Source: a bacterium (GTDB lineage: Bacteria; Patescibacteriota; Minisyncoccia; JAUYLV01). From it: 53,320 bases of DNA. The notes beneath the pieces are model-generated. The model searched no databases. It worked only from the letters and a program-made list of their open reading frames with translations, and had not been told where the DNA came from. This document shows positions 1 through 9,903 of the stretch, in pieces. The position numbers and the translations under genes were made by a program. The DNA lies in the NCBI GenBank assembly GCA_030649025.1, contig JAUSGO010000033.1, positions 1 to 53,320 of the forward strand. Direction: 5' to 3'. How positions within the stretch are numbered: the first letter of the stretch is position 1; each line of letters starts with the position of its first letter.

Positions 1-1282
<1,282 letters not shown>

Positions 1283-1497
1283 CTAGAAATATATCTTACA
1301 AGGATATATTTCTGGGTGTCGGTACGGACGTCGTATAAGTGTACGGTATTGTGCGGTGTTGTGTGGATCGAACCACCACGCCGCACCAAACGGTATGCTG
1401 CAGCGGCGAATAAGCCGTAAGTGTTTGCCGAAGGACTTTGGAAGATCGGCTCGTTTCCGGTGACGTCCACCGGAAAATTCAGGGCAACGAAAAGCAC
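1283..1497 (+). other. Structured non-coding tail of the 16S transcript
   Basis: No gene is recognisable here. Three hairpins are visible: an 11-bp perfect stem at 1285-1295/1303-1313 directly behind the 16S end, a GC-rich stem around 1348-1385 (loop near ATCGAA), and a short stem at 1457-1474 (CCGGTG/CACCGG). Together with the terminator behind it, this looks like the trailing, processed part of a 16S-only transcript. It has no 23S, 5S or tRNA signature. A separate small RNA cannot be excluded. Confidence 0.5.
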
Positions 1498-1532
1498 AAA
1501 AACCCCCTTTTGCGGGGGTTTTTGTGTTTTTT
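1498..1532 (+). terminator. Rho-independent terminator ending the 16S transcript
   Basis: AAAAACCCCC pairs with GGGGGTTTTT around a six-base loop and is followed by a T-rich run. Its position closes the rRNA transcription unit before any 23S gene. Confidence 0.85.
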
Positions 1533-1540
1533 CATTTTAT

Positions 1541-1569
1541 TTGAAAGGATCCCCCGCATAGGGTAATCT
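1541..1569 (+). promoter_or_regulatory. Sigma70-like promoter, leaderless, for the YdcF-like gene
   Basis: TTGAAA (1541-1546), 17-nt spacer, TAATCT (1564-1569). The ATG begins 7 nt after the -10 box, so the predicted transcript would start at or next to the start codon, with no room for a Shine-Dalgarno site. Confidence 0.55.
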
Positions 1570-1575
1570 TATAAA

Positions 1576-2340
1576 ATGAGAGAGGCAGGATCCGAACCAA
1601 AATCTTATACTATAGTAGAGACGGAGAGGAAGGAAGCCTATGAACGCCTGTGCGAGGGCAAGCCCGACGCCCTTTATATTTTGGCTCGTGATATTGTAAA
1701 AAATGAAGCAACCGGAGAATATAAATCGGGAAGTTACGGGAGCAAAGGAGACGTCCATGGGTTGATGGGTGGCGCAAAGGCCCGAAGTATCGCGGCGGCC
1801 GAACTACATCGTTTCTTTCCCGAAGCAAAAGTGGTTGCCAATAGCTGGATAAAGACTGAACCGGCAAGCTTTGCCCGTGTAACTGCCGAAGAACTCCAGA
1901 AAAGGGGCGTAGATGAAAAAACGATCATTCTTCAAGAAAACTCCTACTCTACATTTACTGAACTTCTCGAGCTTATAAAGCTAATCGCGGCAAACGACTG
2001 GCATCACGTATCGGTAATAACCAGCGACTTCCATATCCCGAGGTCGAAGGCAATGCTTGAGCATATTGACGAGCTCCATGATCCAAACGGCTACTGGGAA
2101 CAACCGGAAGTTCAGGAAGCCCTAAAAAAATTTAAAGAAATGCGATCAAGTGTACGAATCACTTTTGTCTCCGCGGAAGAAGTGCTGCTTGCGACTAGCC
2201 CGCATTATAAAAAAGTCGTTGACGAGGCACGAGGGCTTCCCGCCTGGAAAACCACAATGGAAATGGAGCAGGCTGGAACGGCACAGGTTCTTGAAGGGAC
2301 ATATTGGAAGAACCTTCCGCCAACATCTGTAAAGCAATAG
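1576..2340 (+). CDS. YdcF/SanA-like DUF218 protein
   Basis: 254 aa, cytoplasmic as read (no signal peptide or membrane segment). Family features seen: a glycine-rich segment with the GGAKARS signature near residues 65-70, a central ENSYST motif near residue 117 matching the conserved E-x-S-x-x-T of DUF218, and TSDFHIPRS near residue 144 matching the family's S-x-x-x-H-x-x-R block. DUF218 proteins bind an adenosyl cofactor or act in envelope processes; the exact reaction is unknown. It stands alone between the 16S terminator and a tRNA on the other strand. Start chosen because the ATG lies 7 nt behind a good -10 box. Confidence 0.75.
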   Translation: MREAGSEPKSYTIVETERKEAYERLCEGKPDALYILARDIVKNEATGEYKSGSYGSKGDVHGLMGGAKARSIAAAELHRFFPEAKVVANSWIKTEPASFARVTAEELQKRGVDEKTIILQENSYSTFTELLELIKLIAANDWHHVSVITSDFHIPRSKAMLEHIDELHDPNGYWEQPEVQEALKKFKEMRSSVRITFVSAEEVLLATSPHYKKVVDEARGLPAWKTTMEMEQAGTAQVLEGTYWKNLPPTSVKQ

Positions 2341-2356
2341 CTTTTTCTAATTGATG

Positions 2357-2428
2357 TGCCCTCGACAGGAATTGAACCTGTACTACCTCCTTCGGAGGGA
2401 GGCGTTGTATCCGTTCAACTACGAGGGC
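2357..2428 (-). tRNA. tRNA-Arg (anticodon CCG)
   Basis: Read on the minus strand: acceptor GCCCTCG pairs with CGAGGGC, the D-stem is GTTG/CAAC, the anticodon stem CCTCC/GGAGG encloses the loop CTCCGAA (anticodon CCG, codon CGG), and the T-arm is ACAGG/CCTGT. Discriminator A. The 3' CCA is not encoded, so it must be added by the CCA-adding enzyme. Confidence 0.95.
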
Positions 2429-2440
2429 ATGATGCTCACT

Positions 2441-2469
2441 GTTATACACTATTTACGCGCCGCGGTAAA
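2441..2469 (-). promoter_or_regulatory. Promoter of tRNA-Arg
   Basis: On the minus strand TTTACC (2464-2469), 17-nt spacer, TATAAC (2441-2446). Transcription would start a few bases before the mature tRNA 5' end at 2428. Confidence 0.6.
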
Positions 2470-2471
2470 TC

Positions 2472-2495
2472 CCGCACTTATCGCGATAAGTGCGG
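2472..2495. promoter_or_regulatory. Perfect 24-nt palindrome just upstream of the tRNA-Arg promoter
   Basis: CCGCACTTATCG followed at once by its exact reverse complement, with no loop. It lies directly behind the -35 box of the tRNA-Arg promoter. A protein-binding site is possible; a spacer palindrome of the kind common in this genome is equally possible. Confidence 0.4.
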
Positions 2496-2512
2496 AGCAA
2501 ACTCCATAGAAA

Positions 2513-2640
2513 CCCCCGACACTAATCGTCCGCAGTCGGTATATCCGTAGACATGTGACAAAATTATTTTTTAAAATCTTTATGCATCTTACACGTTATT
2601 TGCGGCGCGTTGCCCCGCTAGCGGACAATTAGTGTGGGGG
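2513..2640. repeat. MITE-like inverted-repeat element, copy 1
   Basis: 128 bp bounded by CCCCC(G)ACACTAATCGTC and its inverse GACAATTAGTGTGGGGG. A second copy with the same ends and a diverged but alignable interior lies at 21170-21301. No ORF inside. Copy 1 has one extra G after the leading C run. Confidence 0.7.
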
Positions 2641-2650
2641 TAAAGAAAAA

Positions 2651-2676
2651 ACCCGAGCCCGAAGGCTGGGGTTTGT
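2651..2676 (-). terminator. Terminator after phoH-like gene
   Basis: On the minus strand ACCCCAGCC pairs with GGGCTCGGGT around a short loop and is followed by a T run. It lies about 20 nt behind the stop codon of the gene at 2694-4130. Confidence 0.7.
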
Positions 2677-2693
2677 TTGTATGAATATGTAAA

Positions 2694-4130
2694 TCACAGA
2701 AGTTGGTCGGCAAGCTCTGCCAGCAGTGAGCGCTCGGTTTTCACAAGGGTGATGTGCCCATATACCTCTTGCCCCCTGAACGCTTCAATGGTATCCCACA
2801 ACCCATTCGATGTGGGGTGGCAGTACGGATTGACGATCTGATGTACGTCGCCGACAAGCACAATCTTGGTGCCTTCGCCCATGCGGGCAATGAGAATCTT
2901 CGTGTCCGCGTGGTCGATGTTCTGCACCTCATCTGCGAGCACGAAGCTCTTGTGGATGGTGCGTCCCTGCTCGTAATTTATAGGAGTAATACGAAGCAGT
3001 CCCGCCCGGATGAAATCGCCCATGCTGGTAAGAGCCGCTTTGGTTTCCGTATCTCTGTCGGACTTTTTCCATTTTGAATTTTGTTGACACGCAGAGACCC
3101 CTCTTCGTTTTTCGAGCATTAAGTCAAAGTTGTCGAGGATGGGAAGCGTCCATGGGCCAAACTTTTCAGAGATGTCGCCGGGAAGAAATCCAAGCTGATT
3201 CCCAAGCTCGAATGTCGGACGATAGATAACCAGCTGATCGTACAATTCCTCGAGCTGTTCGTATCCGGCAACGAGCGGCAAAAGGGTCTTCCCACTGCCG
3301 GTCGCCCCCTTCAGGGTCACAATGAGTATCTGGGGATCTTCGAGGAGGGCGCATGCGAATGCCTGTTCATTATTAATGGGGCAGATGCCCCGTTCTGTTC
3401 CCTTCGGAGTAGGTTTTGGAACATAGCGGAATACCCCGTCCGCCTTTTTATAAATTGCCAAAAGAGTCTGACCGGTCGGGCGCACCAAGTAGCAACAGTG
3501 ATTGGGATATAGGTTCTCCGGAGGCTGCTCCAGGGCTTCAAACACTTTTTCGACAGGGACCGATTCTTGTTCATGGAGCTGCCGGAAAATATCGTATGCT
3601 CCTTCCCGAATGAGGGGAAGGGTCATGATTCCCGTGAAAGACTCGTCAGTCGCCGAAGAGCTTTTCTGGAAGGTATATGCTTCGGTTTCAAGGCCGATGG
3701 CGCTCGCAATGATTCGTACGTTAAGGTCGTTACTTTTGACCACGACAGGCCGACCGTGTTTTTTTTGCCAACGATATCCGGCGAGTATGATCCTGCTATC
3801 GTTGCTCTCTTCCAGCGCAATGGGGTGTTCTGCGAACTTGATCGGCTCAATATCCACATAGAGTCTGCCACCGCCTTGTTTCGGCACTCCCTTTTGGAGA
3901 GAAGCCGCATCCCCGTATTTGGCAATGTTGTTGGAGGCCTGTCTTGACTTACTCTGCGCATTCCTGTCGCGTTGATCGCTCTTGAGTTTATCAAGTTCCT
4001 GAATGACGCAGATATGCACGAGCACATCGTTATCCCCGAATTTCTCTACGGCCTCGGGGTCTTGGATCAATACGTTGGTGTCCAGATCGAAGACCTTTTT
4101 TTCGTCAGGCAAGTTGCGCTCCTTTGGCAC
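2694..4130 (-). CDS. phoH2: PhoH2-type protein: PIN domain fused to PhoH ATPase
   Basis: 478 aa. Residues 12-140 form a PIN nuclease domain: FDLDTNVLIQDP carries the first acidic site, E45 lies in the second conserved acidic stretch, and SNDLNVR (133-139) holds the third. Residues 250-478 form the PhoH P-loop ATPase, with Walker A GATGSGKT (275-282) and Walker B ADEVQN (399-404). PhoH2 proteins are reported to have RNA helicase and RNase activity. Starts with GTG and has no Shine-Dalgarno sequence. It has its own terminator and is separated from leuS by a hairpin. Confidence 0.9.
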   Translation of the reverse strand: MPKERNLPDEKKVFDLDTNVLIQDPEAVEKFGDNDVLVHICVIQELDKLKSDQRDRNAQSKSRQASNNIAKYGDAASLQKGVPKQGGGRLYVDIEPIKFAEHPIALEESNDSRIILAGYRWQKKHGRPVVVKSNDLNVRIIASAIGLETEAYTFQKSSSATDESFTGIMTLPLIREGAYDIFRQLHEQESVPVEKVFEALEQPPENLYPNHCCYLVRPTGQTLLAIYKKADGVFRYVPKPTPKGTERGICPINNEQAFACALLEDPQILIVTLKGATGSGKTLLPLVAGYEQLEELYDQLVIYRPTFELGNQLGFLPGDISEKFGPWTLPILDNFDLMLEKRRGVSACQQNSKWKKSDRDTETKAALTSMGDFIRAGLLRITPINYEQGRTIHKSFVLADEVQNIDHADTKILIARMGEGTKIVLVGDVHQIVNPYCHPTSNGLWDTIEAFRGQEVYGHITLVKTERSLLAELADQLL

Positions 4131-4209
4131 TCGGGATTTGGTAGGGATTATTGATGTCTTTCAATGTACAGAATCGGATACTACCATATTTTGCAAAAAT
4201 TTACAAGTC

Positions 4210-4240
4210 CGCCTAAATTTTGTTCAGAAAAATTCAGGCG
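4210..4240 (-). terminator. Hairpin behind leuS, possible terminator
   Basis: CGCCTAAATTTT (4210-4221) pairs with AAAATTCAGGCG (4229-4240), with one A-C mismatch. It lies about 20 nt beyond the leuS stop codon. CCGCCTAAATTTT also forms the end of the element at 38117-38256, so it may be a remnant of that element. Confidence 0.45.
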
Positions 4241-4259
4241 AGCAGGTTCTAAGAGTCTG

Positions 4260-6716
4260 CTATGCCTCGGGGAAAATGACATTTATGAGGCGGTCTTTCA
4301 CAAAGAAGATTTTTGTGGCAGTTCTGCCATTAAAATATTTTTTCAACTTCTCATCTTTCTCTGCGGCATCCTGCGCATCTTTTTCTTCTGTGCCTTTATG
4401 AAGGTTGATGGTGCCGCGCACCCTTCCGTTTATCTGCACGACGAGATTGAACATTTCATCTTGCGCAAGCCCCTTCTGATACGCGGGCCATGGCGCAAGA
4501 TGAATGCTCTTGTTGTAGCCGAGTGATTCGCTCCAGAGCTCTTCCGTTACGAACGGCGCAAAAGGAGCGAGTAGCTTCAGGAATGATTCCCGATATTCCG
4601 TAGAAATGTTGTCGGAGTTCTCCATCTCGCGAAAGCAGACCATGAGTGCGCTTATGGCCGTATTGAACTTTAACTGCTCAATATCTTCGCCAACCTTCTT
4701 TATGGTCTTGTGTAGAGTTTTTAGAATATTTTTGCTATCTGTCGCGTCTTTCTTGCTTGCCGGCGCGCTTTGATAGAATTTCCAAACGCGATTTAAAAAT
4801 CGGTTCACGCCATGTATCCCACCCGGGTTCCACGGACCGCCCTGGGAGTAATCTCCCATAAAACAAAGATAGAGGCGCACTGTGTCTGCCCCGAAATTCT
4901 TCACAAGGTCGTCGGGGTCAACAACATTGCCCCGCGACTTAGACATTTTTTCTCCATCGGGGCCCAAAATAATACCCTGGTGCCGCAAGGCGGTGAAAGG
5001 TTCTCGGAAGGTAAGATGCCCGGCGTCAGCCAGGGCCTTGGTGAAAAACCGGGCGTAGAGCAGGTGCATCACCGTGTGCTCGCTTCCGCCGATGTAGAGG
5101 TCTATAGGAAGCCAATGTTTCAATTTTTTTGCAGACGCGAATTCTTTGTCGTTCTTAGGGTCGGCATAACGCAAAAAGTACCATGAAGAGTCCACAAACG
5201 TGTCCATGGTATCCGTCTCGCGCTTGGCAATAAGGCCGCACTTGGGACACGTTGTCTTTACGAACGCATCCGAGCGCGCAAGAGGGGATTTGCCGTCTCC
5301 CGGCGGATTGTAATCGTCAACGTCCGGCAGGAGAACAGGAAGCTCTTTTTCGGGTACCGGGACAATGCCGCATGATGTGCAATATATGACAGGAATAGGT
5401 GCTCCCCAGTATCTTTGGCGCGATACTATCCAGTCATGGAGCTTATAAGTTACCTTCGGACATCCCCAGCCCTCTTTCTCCATCCAGCGAATCATCGCCG
5501 GAAGTGCTTTCTCCGTCTCTATGCCGGTAAATTTATCCGAATCCGCCATCCACCCGTTTCCGGTATACGCATGATCTCCGACGGTTTTTTGCCAAATGTC
5601 GGTTTCCACATCCCCCATGCCGGGAGCAATGCCTTTAATGACCCAGGTTATCGGTAAGTGAAATTTTTTGGCAAATTCAAGGTCTCGTTCGTCGTGCGCC
5701 GGAACGGCCATGATTGTGCCCGTGCCATAGTGCCCCAGTACGTAATCGGATATCCAGATGGGAATTTCTTTTTTTGTAGCCGGATTTATGGCATAGCTTC
5801 CGGTGAACGCTCCGGTCTTTTCTCGCTCGGTGCTGGTGCGTTCTATCTCCGTGGCCTTCGCGGCCTGCATAATGTATGCTTCAACGGTTTTTTGTCGTTC
5901 CTTTGTTGTCAGATCCTTTACCATCGGGTGCTCCGGCGCAAGCACTAAGTATGTAGCGCCGAATATCGTATCCGGGCGCGTAGTGAATACTTTGATATCC
6001 GATCTTTTGTCCTTGATGCCAAATTGTATTTCCGCTCCTTCGGAACGGCCAATCCAATTCCGTTGCACGGTCTTTGTTTTTTCCGGCCAATCGAGCATAT
6101 CGAGGTCGCGCAAAAGCTCGTCCGCGTATGCGGTTATCTTGAACATCCACTGTTCTACTTTTTTACGAATAACCTCTTCTTTGCACCGTTCGCATCTTCC
6201 GTCCACCACTTGTTCGTTGGCAAGCACTGTTTTGCATGATGGACACCAATTTGCGGGTATTTTCGCCCTATAGGCAAGCCCTTTTTTGAATAATTGCAGG
6301 AACATCCATTGGGTCCATTTGTAGTATTCGGGATCTGCGGTAATAACCTCGCGCGACCAGTCGTATGACGGTCCCATGCTGTAAAGCTGTTTGCGCATCC
6401 GCTCTATATTCGAGTACGTCCAGTCTTTCGGGTGTAATTTTCTTTTTATCGCGGCATTCTCGGCGGGCAGTCCGAACGCGTCAAAGCCAAAAGGGCTCAT
6501 GACGTTATATCCCTCCATGCGTTTTTTTCTGGCGACAACATCCGCCGGAGCGAAATTATACCAATGGCCGATATGGAGATCCCCGGAGGGATACGCGAAC
6601 ATGACGAGGTGATAGAATTTCTTCCTCGAGTCATCATCCGCGGCCTTATACGTGCCGTCTTTCAGCCACGCCTTCTGCAACTTCTCTTCAATTTTTTTGT
6701 GGTTATAGAGTTTCAT
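4260..6716 (-). CDS. leuS: Leucyl-tRNA synthetase
   Basis: 818 aa with the start at 6716, 13 nt behind the tatD stop; upstream in-frame codons overlap tatD and lack family similarity. Charges tRNA-Leu. Class I signatures: HIGH at 48-51 (PSGDLHIGHWYN) and KMSKS at 590-594 (KMSKSRGNVVDP). The zinc region WCPSCKTVL with a downstream CERC and the CP1 editing domain (TTRPDTIFGATYLVLAPEHP, with the later GTGTIMAVPAHDERD block) are present, so post-transfer proofreading should be intact. The C-terminal anticodon-binding domain ends in the usual NGRVRGTI / TATKIFFVKDRLINVIF block. Last gene of the rsmI-metG-tatD-leuS cluster. Confidence 0.97.
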   Translation of the reverse strand: MKLYNHKKIEEKLQKAWLKDGTYKAADDDSRKKFYHLVMFAYPSGDLHIGHWYNFAPADVVARKKRMEGYNVMSPFGFDAFGLPAENAAIKRKLHPKDWTYSNIERMRKQLYSMGPSYDWSREVITADPEYYKWTQWMFLQLFKKGLAYRAKIPANWCPSCKTVLANEQVVDGRCERCKEEVIRKKVEQWMFKITAYADELLRDLDMLDWPEKTKTVQRNWIGRSEGAEIQFGIKDKRSDIKVFTTRPDTIFGATYLVLAPEHPMVKDLTTKERQKTVEAYIMQAAKATEIERTSTEREKTGAFTGSYAINPATKKEIPIWISDYVLGHYGTGTIMAVPAHDERDLEFAKKFHLPITWVIKGIAPGMGDVETDIWQKTVGDHAYTGNGWMADSDKFTGIETEKALPAMIRWMEKEGWGCPKVTYKLHDWIVSRQRYWGAPIPVIYCTSCGIVPVPEKELPVLLPDVDDYNPPGDGKSPLARSDAFVKTTCPKCGLIAKRETDTMDTFVDSSWYFLRYADPKNDKEFASAKKLKHWLPIDLYIGGSEHTVMHLLYARFFTKALADAGHLTFREPFTALRHQGIILGPDGEKMSKSRGNVVDPDDLVKNFGADTVRLYLCFMGDYSQGGPWNPGGIHGVNRFLNRVWKFYQSAPASKKDATDSKNILKTLHKTIKKVGEDIEQLKFNTAISALMVCFREMENSDNISTEYRESFLKLLAPFAPFVTEELWSESLGYNKSIHLAPWPAYQKGLAQDEMFNLVVQINGRVRGTINLHKGTEEKDAQDAAEKDEKLKKYFNGRTATKIFFVKDRLINVIFPEA

Positions 6717-6729
6717 TGCGTAAGACGCA

Positions 6730-7584
6730 TTAGATCGCAAATGCCGTTCTGGCATTTTGCGTTGTTTGACGCGCCACTTCATCAAAAGATATATTTTTTA
6801 TCTCTGCGATTTTTTCTGCGGTGAATTTTACGTAGCTTGGTTCATTGCGCTCTCCCCGGTGGATTGCGGGCGCGAGGTAAGGGCAATCGGTTTCCAGCAC
6901 CATGCGTTCAAGGGGAATATTTTTCACTGCTTCCAGAAGTTCGGGATCGGAAGCTCCTGGAGTTTTTTCTTTTCGGGGTTTGAAGGTGATGATGCCGTTG
7001 AAACTGATGTAGCAACCCAGGTCCAGAAATTTTTTCGCTTCCTCCCAGTTGCCAATAAAGGAATGGATGATAACATTGCTTAATATTTTGCGGCGCTCTC
7101 TGAGAATCTCATAAATATTCTGATAGGCGTCGCGCGAATGTACCATGAGGGCCTTTTTAAGTTCCGAAGCCAGCTCTATTTGCTGTATGAATGCGTCTTT
7201 CTGAGTGCGTTTTATTTCCTCTGCCTCGCTATCCGGCAGGTGGAAGTATTCAAGCCCGCATTCGCCGATGCCAATCACTTTCTCATGTTTCGCAAGCGTC
7301 TTATATGCTTCATAGTCGAATTTCTCCTCTCGAGAGTCAAATCCGAATTCCTCCTCGTCGATATGCTGTGAAAAAAGATGTACGGGGTGGAGCCCCACAA
7401 CCGCGTATACGCCTTCTGGGTAGTGCCCGGCATATTCCACCGCGCGGCGCGAGGTATCAATTTGCGAGCCGACGTTTACAACCCAAGTACCTTCGTCAAG
7501 CGCGCGCTGTATGACCGCATCACCATCGTTCTTGAAGGCGTTGAAGTTCACATGCGCGTGAGTGTCGACGAGGAGGGGATTCAT
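6730..7584 (-). CDS. tatD: TatD family metal-dependent hydrolase (DNase)
   Basis: 284 aa, full length for the family. VDTHAHVNF gives the first metal pair H9 and H11; GECGLEYFH supplies the conserved Glu, MVHSRDAY and IIHSFIGN supply the later histidines, and LETDCPYLAP supplies the C-terminal Asp. TatD enzymes are Mg-dependent 3'-5' exonucleases acting on DNA or RNA. The start overlaps the metG stop by 4 nt (ATGA), showing translational coupling; metG-tatD is a common gene pair in bacteria. Confidence 0.93.
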   Translation of the reverse strand: MNPLLVDTHAHVNFNAFKNDGDAVIQRALDEGTWVVNVGSQIDTSRRAVEYAGHYPEGVYAVVGLHPVHLFSQHIDEEEFGFDSREEKFDYEAYKTLAKHEKVIGIGECGLEYFHLPDSEAEEIKRTQKDAFIQQIELASELKKALMVHSRDAYQNIYEILRERRKILSNVIIHSFIGNWEEAKKFLDLGCYISFNGIITFKPRKEKTPGASDPELLEAVKNIPLERMVLETDCPYLAPAIHRGERNEPSYVKFTAEKIAEIKNISFDEVARQTTQNARTAFAI

Positions 7585-9068
7585 ATACGCGGGAAAAGTG
7601 GCTTGCCTTTATGGACCCGAAGCTTCACATTTCGGTCTATCGTAAGAGTATCGTCGGCAATACCGAATTGTTTATCGATTTCTTTATAGATGTCAGGAAG
7701 AAATCTTCTTGAGAGTCTTCTGATGCGCAGGATCAGGCGTGAAAGATTCGCTAAAATACTTTCGGTATCATCACCCGATTTACTCCAAGGTTTTTGTTCG
7801 TCTATATATTGGTTTCCGAGCATCACGAGCTCCCATAATACGGAGAGTGCCATATGCAATTGATAGTCGACAAGGCCTACATTGATTCGGCGCTCAGCGT
7901 CTTCCATGGGTTTTGTGAAAGTTTCATCGCTTCGTCCGAGGTTTGCAATTCCTGACTTTTCTGCGAGTGTAGCCACTCGAGAAACTAAATTCCCAAGGCC
8001 ATTGGCCAGGTCGCTATTATAGCGCTGGATGAATTTTTCTTCGCTGAAGTCACCATCTTCAGTTGCCGGAATCTCGCGTAAAAGGAAGTATCGTACTGCA
8101 TCAGCGCCATATTTCTCTACCAGTTCAAATGGGTCAACCGTATTTCCGATGGATTTTGAGATTTTCTGGCCATTTACCGTCACATATCCATGCACCATGA
8201 TATCAATGCCGTTTTTGGGGAATATGCCGGCCGATTCAAGCATCGCGGGCCAATAGATGGCATGGAACCGCATAATGCCCTTGCCAATGACATGGAGCAC
8301 CTCTGCGTCGGGCGCATTCCAGTATTTTTCAAATAACGCCTCGTCGCCAGAGCCATATCCGAGCGCGTTGATATAATTGGTAAGCGCATCAAACCATACA
8401 TACATCATCTGCGAGTCATCCCCGGGCACAGGAATACCCCAGTTCTTTGCGCGCTCGTTTGAGCGCGAAATGCTAAAATCTTCCAGTCCCTCTTTGATGA
8501 AGTTCAAGACCTCGTTCTGGCGGCTTTTTGGATGAATGCGGATTTTATTGTTCTCAAAAGCGTCCAGAAGGAATTTGGAGTAATCCGAGAGCTTGAAAAA
8601 GTAGTTTTTTTCGTGTACGGGCTCCGGTTGCGTTTTGTGTTCGGGGCACAAGCCGTTCTCCAGTTCTTTTTCAAGGTAAAATGTCTCACAGCCCGTACAG
8701 TAAAGCCCCTCGTATTCTTTTTGGAAAATGTCCTTTTTACACGCTTCCCAAAATTTCTGCGCGCCTTTTTTGTGACGTTCCTCCGTTGTGCGGATGAAAT
8801 AATCAGCCCCAATATTGAGCGATTGGGTCAATTTGAAGAATACATTAGCATTTTCGTCAACGAACTGCTGGATCGGCACACCTGCTTTTTCTGCCGCCTG
8901 CACGTTCTTTATGGAGTTTTCATCGGTGCCGGTGAGAAACCGCACGTCATCTCCCGCTTCCTTGTGAGCCCGCGCAATAACGTCGGCCTGCACCAATTCC
9001 AAAGCAAAACCAATGTGGGGTTTGGCATTTACATAGGGAATTGCGGTAGTGATGTAGGATTTTGACAT
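7581..9068 (-). CDS. metG: Methionyl-tRNA synthetase
   Basis: 495 aa, short form without the C-terminal tRNA-binding (Trbp111-like) domain. Class I signatures: HIGF at 18-21 and KISKS at 302-306, a usual variant of KMSKS. A zinc knuckle is visible as C124-x2-C127 and C141-x2-H144, so one cysteine is replaced by histidine. The anticodon-binding helical domain fills residues 330-480. Sits 6 nt behind rsmI and overlaps tatD. Confidence 0.96.
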   Translation of the reverse strand: MSKSYITTAIPYVNAKPHIGFALELVQADVIARAHKEAGDDVRFLTGTDENSIKNVQAAEKAGVPIQQFVDENANVFFKLTQSLNIGADYFIRTTEERHKKGAQKFWEACKKDIFQKEYEGLYCTGCETFYLEKELENGLCPEHKTQPEPVHEKNYFFKLSDYSKFLLDAFENNKIRIHPKSRQNEVLNFIKEGLEDFSISRSNERAKNWGIPVPGDDSQMMYVWFDALTNYINALGYGSGDEALFEKYWNAPDAEVLHVIGKGIMRFHAIYWPAMLESAGIFPKNGIDIMVHGYVTVNGQKISKSIGNTVDPFELVEKYGADAVRYFLLREIPATEDGDFSEEKFIQRYNSDLANGLGNLVSRVATLAEKSGIANLGRSDETFTKPMEDAERRINVGLVDYQLHMALSVLWELVMLGNQYIDEQKPWSKSGDDTESILANLSRLILRIRRLSRRFLPDIYKEIDKQFGIADDTLTIDRNVKLRVHKGKPLFPRI

Positions 9069-9074
9069 GGGTTA

Positions 9075-9749
9075 CTACGACACGATGATTACGAATTCGC
9101 CACGCGGATTTTTTTCAATTTCCGGAAGAATTTCATCAAAAGTTCCGCGATACACTGTCTCAAACTTCTTGGTCAATTCCCGGCAAACAATCACCTTTGT
9201 TACTTGTTTTTTGTTATCTGCTTCTTTGAGCTCTCGAAGAGAGCGAATGATGCGATGTGGAGATTCGTAAAATATTACCGGGTATTGCGCCAGCACGATT
9301 TCTTCAAAGAATTTTTTTCGTTTCTTCTTGTGCGGCGGGAACCCCATAAATAAAAAACGGTCTAGGGGAGTTCCTGCAATGCTGGAGGCGGCAATTAAAG
9401 CGCTTGGACCCGGGACGGGAGAAATGGTTACCGTGCTCCCAAGTGCGCGTACTACTTGAGCAACAAGTTTTCCGCCGGGATCCGAAATGCCCGGAGTCCC
9501 CGCATCGGTGGCATAGGCAATGTCCTTCCCGTCTTGCAGGAGCGCAATGGCTTTTTCTATGGCTTTATCCTGGACCCGCTCTCGCAGTGACAGAAGAGGC
9601 TTGGATATGCCAAAGTGCGCAAGCAGTTTTCCGGTGACACGCGTGTCTTCGCAAAATAACGTATCAACTTCTTTAAGAATCCGTAATGCCCGAAGCGTCA
9701 TGTCTTCCAAGTTTCCGATAGGAGTGGCTATGATATAGAGCGTAGGCAT
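9075..9749 (-). CDS. rsmI: 16S rRNA (cytidine-1402-2'-O)-methyltransferase
   Basis: 224 aa. The N-terminus TLYIIATPIGNLEDMTLRAL is the RsmI signature of the tetrapyrrole-methylase fold; FCEDTRVTGKLL, ATDAGTPGISDPG and the SAM-binding VTISPVPGPSALIAAS follow. The family methylates the 2'-O of C1402 in the decoding centre of 16S rRNA. The protein is shorter than the E. coli enzyme (286 aa), lacking the C-terminal extension, as is common in small genomes. First gene of the cluster rsmI-metG-tatD-leuS. Confidence 0.94.
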   Translation of the reverse strand: MPTLYIIATPIGNLEDMTLRALRILKEVDTLFCEDTRVTGKLLAHFGISKPLLSLRERVQDKAIEKAIALLQDGKDIAYATDAGTPGISDPGGKLVAQVVRALGSTVTISPVPGPSALIAASSIAGTPLDRFLFMGFPPHKKKRKKFFEEIVLAQYPVIFYESPHRIIRSLRELKEADNKKQVTKVIVCRELTKKFETVYRGTFDEILPEIEKNPRGEFVIIVS

Positions 9750-9821
9750 GTGGGAGTGCTACCGAACAACCATTCGATTTCGCTTTAAAAGTCTATTCGA
9801 CAGCAGTCACATTTTAGCCGA

Positions 9822-9902
9822 TTTCGGTGTGTTTGGCAAAGAACCTCGGGCATCGGCCCGAGGATATTTTGGTTGCGTGTCCAGATTTGGCAGACACCGA
9901 AA
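9822..9902. repeat. Palindromic spacer element with inner terminator-like hairpin
   Basis: Outer arms TTTCGGTGT (9822-9830) and ACACCGAAA (9894-9902); inner perfect stem CCTCGGGC (9844-9851) with GCCCGAGG (9856-9863). The inner stem, read on the minus strand, is followed by TTCTTTG and can end the pilus transcript, whose last stop codon lies at 9904. Confidence 0.6.
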
Positions 9903-9903
9903 G

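Noticed and set aside
1314-1497. 5S rRNA or start of 23S rRNA behind 16S
   Set aside because: None of the conserved 5S or 23S segments can be found before the terminator.
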